A stretch of 7,618 nucleotides of DNA from JBFFXF01 sp041569895 (lineage in GTDB: Bacteria > Planctomycetota > UBA8108 > JACQVS01). The notes beneath the pieces are model-generated. The model saw nothing but the letters and a program-made list of their open reading frames with translations. It searched no databases and was not told the DNA's origin. How positions within the stretch are numbered: the stretch's first letter is position 1; the number at the start of each line of letters is the position of its first letter. The stretch covers positions 1 through 7,618 of the forward strand of contig JBFFXF010000326.1 of assembly GCA_041569895.1 (NCBI GenBank), in the 5' to 3' direction. The translations under genes and the position numbers were made by a program. Positions 1 through 5,392 of this stretch are shown here, piece after piece.

Positions 1-110
1 CCCTCGGCGCCGCCGAGCGACCGGGTGACGAGCAGCGCCACCAGAACCGCCAACACGAGAGGCAGCGCCGTCTGCAGAGATCCGGGGAGAGCTCGAGATC
101 GGGAGTGCAT
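1..110 (-). CDS. N-terminus of a secreted or membrane protein (partial, cut by window edge)
   Basis: Only the first 36 codons are inside the window. The start is an ATG at 110-108 on the minus strand, preceded by a strong purine-rich ribosome binding site at 130-121 (AAGGAGAGGT). The peptide begins with a short basic segment (MHSRSRALPGS) followed by a hydrophobic stretch of about 18 residues (roughly 15-32, rich in Leu, Val and Ala). It then reads TRSLGGAE. This is the pattern of a Sec signal peptide or an N-terminal membrane anchor, so the product is probably exported or inner-membrane. Nothing visible identifies the family. It lies 102 nt downstream of the radical SAM gene on the same strand and could belong to the same transcript. 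Being next to a SPASM-like enzyme makes it a candidate partner or substrate, which is inference only. Confidence 0.7.
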   Translation of the reverse strand, partial: MHSRSRALPGSLQTALPLVLAVLVALLVTRSLGGAE

Positions 111-120
111 TCGTGGGATC

Positions 121-130
121 ACCTCTCCTT
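121..130 (-). promoter_or_regulatory. Ribosome binding site of the left-edge gene
   Basis: On the minus strand this reads AAGGAGAGGT and continues GATC towards the ATG at 110-108, a good match to the 16S rRNA 3' end. It is the best Shine-Dalgarno sequence in the window. It supports both the start codon and the existence of the truncated gene. Confidence 0.7.
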
Positions 131-152
131 CACGATATCCGTTTCTCCGTCC

Positions 153-209
153 GGCGGCAACGAGCCGCCTCAGCCCCCGGCCTTGAGGACTGCTCGTGGC
201 CGGCAGTCC
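153..209 (-). terminator. Two small stem-loops after the radical SAM stop codon (weak terminator or processing signal)
   Basis: Reading the minus strand from the radical SAM stop, a perfect 7-bp inverted repeat, GGACTGC/GCAGTCC (209-203 with 193-187, 9-nt loop), begins 3 nt after the TGA. A second perfect 6-bp G/C stem, GGCGGC/GCCGCC (169-164 with 158-153, 5-nt loop), follows. Neither has a downstream U-tract, so an intrinsic terminator is not proven. They could instead stabilise the 3' end of the radical SAM mRNA or attenuate expression of the next gene. Confidence 0.3.
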
Positions 210-212
210 CGA

Positions 213-1283
213 TCAGACGGTGTGGAGCTCGAAGCAGCCCTCGCAGACCGCTGGCCAGTTGCCCTCGAGGAACGGCTTGCGGAAGGACTGGTACGGCTCC
301 CCGTCCCAGGTCGCCGCGAACGGCTGGGCGTTGATGTCGCCGAGGCTGTACTTGCGCGAGTCGGCGGCCTGGAGGCAGCAGGGCACCATCGAGCCATCGG
401 ATCGGATGGCGACGCTGTTGAACGGCCGGAAACAGCGGATCGTCGGAGAGAAGCGCATCGGCCGCCGGATTTGCACGCGGTTGCCGTACTTCTTCCGGAT
501 GTGCGCGAGCGGATCGCAGCCCTCGGTCTCGAGTCGAGCGCCGGCGATGTCCATCGCCTCGTTGCGCTCGGTGGACCACTCGTGGAGGGATCTCAGGATC
601 ACTTCATCGACGCCCATGTCGAGGAAGAACTCGACGAGGCGCTCCGCCTCGTCGTGGTTGTCCTTGAAGACGATCGCCGCCACCGCGATTCGCGTCGGCG
701 AGCTCATCTCGTTCCTCAGACGGATCAGGTTGCGGAGGTTGCCGACGACCTGGTCGTACGTCGCGCCGATCCGCAGCGACTCGAAGCGCTCGGCGTCGAG
801 GGTGTCGATGGAGAAGGATATGTGATCGATTCGCGCCTCGAGCAGCAGCCGCGCGTTCTTCTCCGTGATCATCGTGCCGTTGGTGGGGAGGTCGCAGGCG
901 AGGCCGCGATCCTTGGCGATGCGGAGGATCTCGCCGAAATGCGGATTCAGCAGCGCTTCGTTGAAGATCGTGAACGTGATCGACTCGAGGGTGGGAATCT
1001 CCTCGAGGATGTGCAGGAACCCCTCCGGCGTCAGGTCCTGGCCGCCGGTCGACTTGCGCAGGTCGATGTTGCAGTAGGAGCAGTCGAGGTTGCAGAGCCC
1101 GGCCACCTCCACGTGCGCGTGCCCGGGAAGGGGATTCCCGGTCAGGCTGCACCTGGATTCGAGCTTGCGATGCCGCACGAGCTCCGCCAGCCGGGTCTTC
1201 TCGAGACGGCTCTTGATCTTCTTGAGGAAGGTCTTTCCGAGTCTCCTCCGGATGCCCTCGAGGATGCCACTCGAGATCGTCAT
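213..1283 (-). CDS. Radical SAM protein with SPASM/twitch-like C-terminal cysteines
   Basis: A 356-residue radical SAM enzyme, predicted to be cytosolic. The [4Fe-4S]/SAM motif CNLDCSYC (Cys64, Cys68, Cys71) follows a basic, helical N-terminus. A (beta/alpha) barrel follows, with segments such as LPTNGTMI and ISFSIDTLDAERFESLRIGA that are typical of the MoaA/SPASM branch. The C-terminus has Cys284, the pair Cys302-Cys303, and Cys347-x2-Cys350 around a SIRSDG-type and LGDIN...W segment. This looks like a SPASM or twitch domain holding at least one auxiliary Fe-S cluster. Family members mature peptides, process cofactors or act on sugars, and the substrate here cannot be read from the sequence. 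The ATG at 1283 is chosen because the open frame upstream (to 1490) encodes a low-complexity Arg/Ser/Pro stretch and has no other ATG, GTG or TTG before two ATGs near 1490. The ribosome binding site is weak (GAG a few bases upstream). The gene is divergent from the gene starting at 1589. Confidence 0.92.
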   Translation of the reverse strand: MTISSGILEGIRRRLGKTFLKKIKSRLEKTRLAELVRHRKLESRCSLTGNPLPGHAHVEVAGLCNLDCSYCNIDLRKSTGGQDLTPEGFLHILEEIPTLESITFTIFNEALLNPHFGEILRIAKDRGLACDLPTNGTMITEKNARLLLEARIDHISFSIDTLDAERFESLRIGATYDQVVGNLRNLIRLRNEMSSPTRIAVAAIVFKDNHDEAERLVEFFLDMGVDEVILRSLHEWSTERNEAMDIAGARLETEGCDPLAHIRKKYGNRVQIRRPMRFSPTIRCFRPFNSVAIRSDGSMVPCCLQAADSRKYSLGDINAQPFAATWDGEPYQSFRKPFLEGNWPAVCEGCFELHTV

Positions 1284-1588
1284 GCGCTCACGACTCGCAG
1301 GGAAACCACTGAACCGGGTTCGCGGGACAGCGAGGGTCCGCGGTCCGACCGTGCCGATCGGACTCTGACGTAATCGGCACCGCGAGGACCCGTTCTTGAG
1401 ACGAGCGTGCGGCCGGGAACCGCCCCGCAGAGGGCGCGATCCGCGGGACCGCCTCGGCAGCGCCGTGCGCCCCGATTTCATTTGAACCATGGGGCCGAGA
1501 AGCTACACTCACGATCGCCACCCGGCGAGGTCGAACGAACGACGGATTCCAGCGTACGAGAGCACTGTTTCCTGCGTACGAGAGCATT
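1284..1588. other. Divergent intergenic region, 305 bp
   Basis: No convincing gene lies here. The frames that are open on either strand encode Arg/Ser/Pro-rich sequence without domains or ribosome binding sites. The region separates the minus-strand radical SAM gene from the plus-strand membrane protein gene and should contain promoters for both. A plausible plus-strand promoter (1482-1509) and a direct repeat (1552-1590) are listed separately. I found no convincing promoter for the radical SAM gene. Confidence 0.6.
1482..1509 (+). promoter_or_regulatory. Candidate housekeeping-type promoter for the DUF6174-like/M16 genes
   Basis: TTGAAC (1482-1487) and TACACT (1504-1509) are separated by 16 nt, and each matches the sigma-70 consensus at four of six positions. 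Transcription would begin near 1516, giving a leader of about 73 nt before the GTG at 1589. The GCTACACTC context around the -10 is common in GC-rich genomes. This is a pattern match only. Confidence 0.4.
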
Positions 1589-1590
1589 GT
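1552..1590 (+). repeat. 17-bp direct repeat, 22-bp period, running into the start codon
   Basis: GCGTACGAGAGCACTGT (1552-1568) recurs at 1574-1590 with a single C-to-T change. The period of 22 bp is close to two helical turns, and the second copy ends inside the GTG start codon (1589-1591). Each copy contains the palindrome CGTACG and a GAGAG that could serve as a weak ribosome binding site. It could be a tandem operator or a small duplication of the translation start region. Confidence 0.7.
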
Positions 1591-2146
1591 GAACGAGCCG
1601 TCCGAGAATCCGGGAGAGGACCGCGACGAGCGGCCCGAAGCGCGGCCGTCGGAGCGCGCTGCGTCGGGGTCGCGGCCGGCGGTCGCGGCGCTCGTGATCC
1701 TCGCGGCGATCGTCGTCATCTGGCTCGTCATGCGCGACAGCACGCCGCGGCTGACCCGCGAGGCGTTCGAGGCCGGTCGCGACAGGTGGCGATCCGCGGG
1801 CGTTGACGAGTACTCGTCGACTCTCACCGTCCACAACCCGGGACAGACCGGGACGACTTATCGAGTCGACGTGCGCGGGGGGCGCGTCGTGCGGTTCACG
1901 ATGAACGACAGGGAGGCGCCGGCGAACGAGGCGTACTCGATGGCCGGTCTCTTCGAGATCCTCGAGCGCGAGCTCGAGCTCGCGAGCGGCCGCGGCCCCG
2001 GTTCGCTCGAGGGCGCCGTTCTCCGCGCGGAGTTCGACCCGCGGTACGGTTTTCCCCGCGTCTACAAGCGCATCGCGCCGGAGCGGAAGTCCACCTTCAT
2101 CGAGGTGGTGGCCTTCGACGTTCCCGGCGATGTATCCGGACCCTGA
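1589..2146 (+). CDS. Membrane-anchored DUF6174-like protein
   Basis: A 185-residue protein. The N-terminus (residues 2-30) is polar and charged, rich in Glu, Arg, Pro and Ser. It is followed by one hydrophobic segment at about 31-48 and then a soluble domain at about 58-178. The domain has the features I associate with DUF6174: a Trp/Tyr start (W...GVDEYSSTLTV), an 'R-V-x-V-R-G-G-R-V' strand pair, a Ser-Met-x-x-Leu-Phe-x-x-Leu helix, and a 'F-D-P-R-Y-G-F-P' turn. The predicted topology is a short cytosolic tail with the domain outside the membrane. The function of the family is not known to me. The start is a GTG with only a weak GAGAG upstream. I chose it because coding character begins there and no better start precedes the membrane segment. 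The gene lies 139 nt upstream of the M16 peptidase on the same strand, so co-transcription is possible. Confidence 0.75.
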   Translation: MNEPSENPGEDRDERPEARPSERAASGSRPAVAALVILAAIVVIWLVMRDSTPRLTREAFEAGRDRWRSAGVDEYSSTLTVHNPGQTGTTYRVDVRGGRVVRFTMNDREAPANEAYSMAGLFEILERELELASGRGPGSLEGAVLRAEFDPRYGFPRVYKRIAPERKSTFIEVVAFDVPGDVSGP

Positions 2147-2172
2147 GACTGCGCCGAAGAGGTCGAGGACGC

Positions 2173-2218
2173 GGCTCCGCGATCCGATAAGCAAGTGCGG
2201 ACCACGGAGCCGGCTCCG
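2173..2218. repeat. Perfect 14-bp palindrome with a third half-site
   Basis: CGGAGCCGGCTCCG at 2205-2218 is a perfect palindrome. A further GGCTCCG lies at 2173-2179, so the left half at 2205-2211 can pair with either neighbour and two mutually exclusive hairpins are possible in RNA. It sits between the DUF6174-like gene and the M16 ribosome binding site. It could be a regulator binding site or an RNA structure between the two genes. No U-tract follows, so it is not a standard terminator. Confidence 0.55.
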
Positions 2219-2272
2219 CCTCGTCGGCAGGCCGGGGACCGACCGACTCGTTGCGGCTGTAAAGGCCGAATC

Positions 2273-2281
2273 AGGGAGAGG
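2273..2281 (+). promoter_or_regulatory. Ribosome binding site deciding the M16 start
   Basis: AGGGAGAGG ends 4 nt before the ATG at 2286, with its GGAG core 7 nt upstream. The open frame extends back to 2130, where an ATG lies inside the preceding gene with no such site. This site and the signal peptide that follows fix the start at 2286. Confidence 0.7.
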
Positions 2282-2285
2282 CTTC

Positions 2286-4907
2286 ATGAGAGTGCAAAGC
2301 GCCATCCTCGCGCTGGCGACCATGTGGGGAGCGATCATGACTTCGTCGACGACACTCGCCGGTGGCTCCATTCACCGGGCGTTTCTCGAGAACGGCCTCG
2401 AGGTGCTTCTCGCTCGAAAGGAGGGCGTGCCCCTCGTCACCATCGAGATCGTCATCCGCGCCGGCTCCTTCATCGAGCCTCCCGAGCTCGACGGCCTGAC
2501 GCACCTGCACGAGCACATGTTTTTCAAGGCGAACCGCGCCATTCCAGACCAGGAGGCGTATCTCAAGCGCCTCGATGAGCTCGGCATGAGCTGGAACGGA
2601 AGCACGTCGAACGAGGTCGTGCGCTACTTCTTCACGCTTCCGACGGAGCTCGTCGAGGAGGGGCTCGTCTTCATGCGCGACGCCATCCAGTCGCCGCTCT
2701 TCCTCGACGAGGAGCTCACGAGGGAGCGCAAGGTCGTTCTCGGCGAGTATGACCGCTGGGAGGCGAACCCCGCGACTCATCTGAGGAAGGCGGTCAACCA
2801 GGGCCTCTTCGGCAAGTACTACTCGCGCAAGAACCCCATCGGCGACCGCGCGATCATCCAGAGCGCGACGCGCGAGCAGTTGCAGTTCATCCAGGACGAG
2901 TTCTACGTGCCGAACAACGCGGCGCTGATCATCTCGGGCGAATACGATCCGACCACCGTGCTCGGCCTCGCCGAGAAGATCTTCGGCGGGTGGAAACGAC
3001 GCCCCGACCCGTTCACGAAGCATCGCATCCCGTCGCACCCGCCGCTGCTCGCGAACGACTACCGCATCGTCGACCAGCCGGTGAAGACGGCCTCGATCCT
3101 GATCGGGTGGCACGGGCCGAGCGTCACGACCGAGCCGCGCATGACCGTCATCGCCGATGTGCTCTCGCGCGTTCTCGATCAGCCAAACAGCCGCTTCCAG
3201 AAGGCGCTGGTCGACTCGGGCGTCTGCGCCGCCGCGTCGCTCGGCTACTACACGCAGAAGTACGTCGGCCCGGTCTTTCTGGCGCTCGAGACCGGTCCCG
3301 ATCGCGTCGTCGAGGCGCTCGAGCGCGCGCGCGCCGAGATCGCGGCGCTCGTCGAGGGCGGCATCATCACCGAGCAGGAGCTCGAGAGCGCCAAGAGGTC
3401 GATCGTCAACGACGAGGTCTTCGAGCGCGAGAAGGCGCGCGACTTCGCGCTGGCGCTCGCCTTCTGGTGGTCCGTCGGCGGGACCGATTACTACCTCGAG
3501 TACCCGCAGACGGTGCAGGAGGTCACTCTCGAGGAGATCAACGACTTCGCGCGAACGTACCTCACCGGTCATCACGTCGTCGGAGTCATGCTGTCGAAGG
3601 ATGGGCGGGAGAAGTACGAGCTCGACGAGAGCGTGCTGCGCCGCGCGTTCGAGGGAAGCGCGGAAGCCGGTCGAGAGGCCGGCACGGCGCGCCTGACGCT
3701 GTCGAGCGGCGCCACGGCGATCGTCAGGACGCTTTCGGCCGGCGACGTGGCCACGCTGCAAATCCATTTCCCGGGCGTCGCCTCGCGAGTCGACGAGCGA
3801 CTGGCCGGCGTCGAGCAACTGCTCCTGCGGACGCTCGTCGACGTCGCGCGGAAGAAGCACCTCGACGAGCTCAACCGGCTCGGCATCAAGCTGTACTCTC
3901 GCGCGCACGCGGACTACTCGATGATCGGCTTCGATTGCCTGCGCTCGTCCTTCGACCGCGCGCTCGAGATCCTGGCGCACACCGCGCTCGAGCTCGACTT
4001 CGCCGACGCCGACCTCGAGCGCAACCGCGAGCGCATGCTCGTCGAGTTCGCGCGGGCGATGGACCACCCGGAACAGCGCGTCTCCTATGTGGTCAACCGC
4101 ACGTTTTACCCGGAGGGGCACGCATACCGCGCGTATCCCGGCGGCACGGATGAATCGCTGCGCGCGATCACGGCGGTGGATGTCTCCGCGCACCGGCGGG
4201 AGCTCCTGCAAGGCGGCAACATGCTCGTCGTCGCCGTCGGCGCGTTGTCACGCGACAAGGTGAAGGCGGCGCTCGAGGAGCGGCTCGGCGTCGTGCCGAC
4301 GGGTGGCGGAAGCGGCGGGTTGCTCGACGATCTGGCGGGACCCGCCGACGAGCGCCTGAACATCGAGCGCAAGGAGATCCCGAGCAACTACGTCCTCGGG
4401 AAGTTTCGCGCCCCGGGGCCGGATCACCCGGATCACGACGCGCTGCGTCTCGCGCTCCGCATCTTCAGCCGCAAGCTGTGGCTCGAGGTGAGATCGAAGC
4501 GCGCGTTGACCTACGCGGTCGGGAGCAGCCTGATCGTCAGGCTGAAGAGCATGGGATACATCTCGGTGTCGACCACGAAGCCAAACGAGGCGCTGCGCGT
4601 GATCTACGACACGCTCGCCGATCTCGTCGCGAACGCGCTCCCGGAGGACGAGGTGGCCGCGGCGGCGTTGACCTTCTCGACGTCCGTCTACCTGTCGTCG
4701 GAGGCGCCGGCCGAGCAGGCGATCCGCCTGGCGTGGTCGGAAGTGTCGACCGGAGACTTCCGGCGCGCCTTCGAGCTCACCGACCGACTGCGGCGCGTCA
4801 CGCCGTCCGACGTCCAGCGCGTGCTCGGAGAGTACGTGCGCGACATCCACTACGGCGTCGTCGGCCCGGCGGAGAATCTCGACCGCGAGCTCTTCCTCGA
4901 GCGCTGA
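2286..4907 (+). CDS. Secreted single-chain M16 family zinc metallopeptidase
   Basis: An 873-residue protein with two M16 (pitrilysin/mitochondrial processing peptidase-type) halves. Residues 1-25 form a Sec-type signal peptide with likely cleavage after TLA (residue 25), so it probably acts outside the cytoplasm. The first half carries the inverted zinc motif HLHEH (His73, Glu76, His77). Exactly 76 residues later comes Glu154 in LGEYDRWE, the expected third ligand. The second half (from about residue 470) has no HxxEH motif but keeps the substrate-side pair in RALTY (Arg739, Tyr743), as expected for the non-catalytic half. A Gly-rich linker (about 675-685) lies within the second half. Each half also shows the usual long M16 helices, for example the FYVPNNAALIISG segment. 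Family members cut peptides enclosed in a clam-shell chamber and need no partner when both halves are in one chain. The substrate is unknown. The upstream DUF6174-like membrane protein may be expressed with it. Confidence 0.93.
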   Translation: MRVQSAILALATMWGAIMTSSTTLAGGSIHRAFLENGLEVLLARKEGVPLVTIEIVIRAGSFIEPPELDGLTHLHEHMFFKANRAIPDQEAYLKRLDELGMSWNGSTSNEVVRYFFTLPTELVEEGLVFMRDAIQSPLFLDEELTRERKVVLGEYDRWEANPATHLRKAVNQGLFGKYYSRKNPIGDRAIIQSATREQLQFIQDEFYVPNNAALIISGEYDPTTVLGLAEKIFGGWKRRPDPFTKHRIPSHPPLLANDYRIVDQPVKTASILIGWHGPSVTTEPRMTVIADVLSRVLDQPNSRFQKALVDSGVCAAASLGYYTQKYVGPVFLALETGPDRVVEALERARAEIAALVEGGIITEQELESAKRSIVNDEVFEREKARDFALALAFWWSVGGTDYYLEYPQTVQEVTLEEINDFARTYLTGHHVVGVMLSKDGREKYELDESVLRRAFEGSAEAGREAGTARLTLSSGATAIVRTLSAGDVATLQIHFPGVASRVDERLAGVEQLLLRTLVDVARKKHLDELNRLGIKLYSRAHADYSMIGFDCLRSSFDRALEILAHTALELDFADADLERNRERMLVEFARAMDHPEQRVSYVVNRTFYPEGHAYRAYPGGTDESLRAITAVDVSAHRRELLQGGNMLVVAVGALSRDKVKAALEERLGVVPTGGGSGGLLDDLAGPADERLNIERKEIPSNYVLGKFRAPGPDHPDHDALRLALRIFSRKLWLEVRSKRALTYAVGSSLIVRLKSMGYISVSTTKPNEALRVIYDTLADLVANALPEDEVAAAALTFSTSVYLSSEAPAEQAIRLAWSEVSTGDFRRAFELTDRLRRVTPSDVQRVLGEYVRDIHYGVVGPAENLDRELFLER

Positions 4908-4978
4908 CGTTTCGGTTGCGGACGCAATCAGGAGGTCGCCGTACTGCTCCATCAACCGCCAACGCCGATCCGGCTTTC

Positions 4979-5008
4979 TTGCTTTACTTTTCCGACCAAA
5001 GTTTTAAC
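4979..5008 (+). promoter_or_regulatory. Weak candidate promoter in an A/T-rich island
   Basis: TTGCTT (4979-4984) and TTTAAC (5003-5008) are 18 nt apart and match the -35 and -10 consensus at three and four of six positions. They lie in the most A/T-rich stretch of the window. If used, transcription would start near 5015, just upstream of the CAGG/CCTG cluster and about 380 nt before lexA. Confidence 0.25.
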
Positions 5009-5049
5009 CTTTCCCTCGCGCACTGCGGGCTGCGTGGAGACACGCACGC

Positions 5050-5116
5050 CCTGACAGGTCTGACAGGAGTTTCCTGCCAGAAGCGACGCCGTGACAGGTA
5101 CAGGAGGGCCCTGCTG
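5050..5116. repeat. Cluster of CAGG/CCTG inverted repeats (operator-like)
   Basis: The core is two copies of ACAGGAGNNNCCTGC, each containing the inverted repeat CAGG-N5-CCTG, at 5064-5076 and 5101-5113 (37 bp apart). The first extends to 9-bp arms CTGACAGGA/TCCTGCCAG with one mismatch (5060-5080). The second sits in CAGGAGGGCCCTGCTG (5101-5116), a 16-bp palindrome with one mismatched pair. A perfect CCTG-A-CAGG palindrome lies at 5050-5058, and TGACAGG occurs at 5052, 5061 and 5092. The density of these half-sites suggests a protein-binding array, possibly autoregulatory for lexA. Which protein binds is not shown. Confidence 0.6.
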
Positions 5117-5213
5117 ACACGGCGAGCCGACCTCGACAGACAGCCAGAAGAGAAACTGACTCGCGCTGCCGGGCGGCTGCCGTGGCGTCGCGATTTTCGG
5201 GGCGCACAGGAGA

Positions 5214-5277
5214 GTGCCGGCACGCACTCGTGCGCATCAGGTCGTGCCGACGCGCCAGCGAGGTGCGAGCTGGCGTG
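5214..5277 (+). other. Foldable segment with nested and alternative stem-loops
   Basis: GTGCCGGCAC (5214-5223) is a perfect palindrome. GCACG (5220-5224) pairs with CGTGC (5229-5233), while the overlapping CGGCACG (5218-5224) can instead pair with CGTGCCG (5243-5249). A third stem, CGCGCCAGC (5251-5259) with GCTGGCGTG (5269-5277), has nine pairs including one G-U and a 9-nt loop containing GAGGTG. This could be part of a structured lexA leader or the 3' end of a small RNA. No U-tract follows. Confidence 0.35.
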
Positions 5278-5392
5278 AGCAGTGAAGACGTGAAGGTGAT
5301 ACGGAGGGAGAGGGGTCGCTTGGCTCGGTTGGGTCGATCCATGCGGTTGGAGAGTGGCAGTCAGTTCGGTTTAGCCGATGGGGGGGAGTGTC

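Larger units (their letters stand above)
4908..5392. other. 485-bp non-coding region upstream of lexA
   Basis: No convincing gene is present. Small open frames on both strands (for example minus 4952-5227) lack a ribosome binding site, domains and the codon bias of the neighbouring genes. The region does hold structure. A 6-bp hairpin follows the M16 stop (4914-4919 with 4924-4929). There is an A/T-rich island at about 4974-5016, a cluster of CAGG/CCTG inverted repeats at 5050-5116, and a strongly foldable segment at 5214-5277. Near the lexA start there are CGGTTGG repeats (5326-5332, 5344-5350). It may contain the lexA promoter and operators, and possibly a small RNA. Confidence 0.6.

Noticed and set aside
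105..1373. Long plus-strand open frame (422 codons) opposite the radical SAM gene
   Set aside because: It is antisense to a gene with clear motifs. Its protein is Arg/Glu/Leu-rich with no recognisable domain, as expected from the complement of GC-rich coding DNA.
1284..1490. N-terminal extension of the radical SAM protein to the ATG at 1490
   Set aside because: The extra 69 residues are Arg/Ser/Pro/Gly-rich, have no domain character, and overlap the divergent promoter region.
2130..2285. Upstream start for the M16 gene at 2130
   Set aside because: It overlaps the preceding gene, lacks a ribosome binding site, and would bury the signal peptide behind 52 low-complexity residues.
2990..4153. 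Plus-strand open frame in another frame of the M16 gene
   Set aside because: The Arg/Ala-dominated product is a frame-shifted shadow. The M16 frame is intact across the whole interval.
2271..4211. Long minus-strand open frame (646 codons) opposite the M16 gene
   Set aside because: The sense strand encodes an M16 peptidase with correctly spaced zinc ligands. The antisense product is compositionally biased and lacks a supported start.
4914..4929. Terminator hairpin after the M16 gene
   Set aside because: The stem is only 6 bp with a G-U pair and no U-tract follows, so it is not called as a terminator.
5051..5066. CTG-N10-CAG match resembling the E. coli SOS box
   Set aside because: It arises from two adjacent copies of CTGACAGG with a 9-bp period and lacks the A/T-rich centre of a real E. 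coli box. The LexA recognition helix is also different.
4952..5227. Small minus-strand open frame (91 codons) between M16 and lexA
   Set aside because: There is no ribosome binding site, no recognisable domain, and codon use is unlike the neighbours. The region is better explained by palindromes and other non-coding structure.
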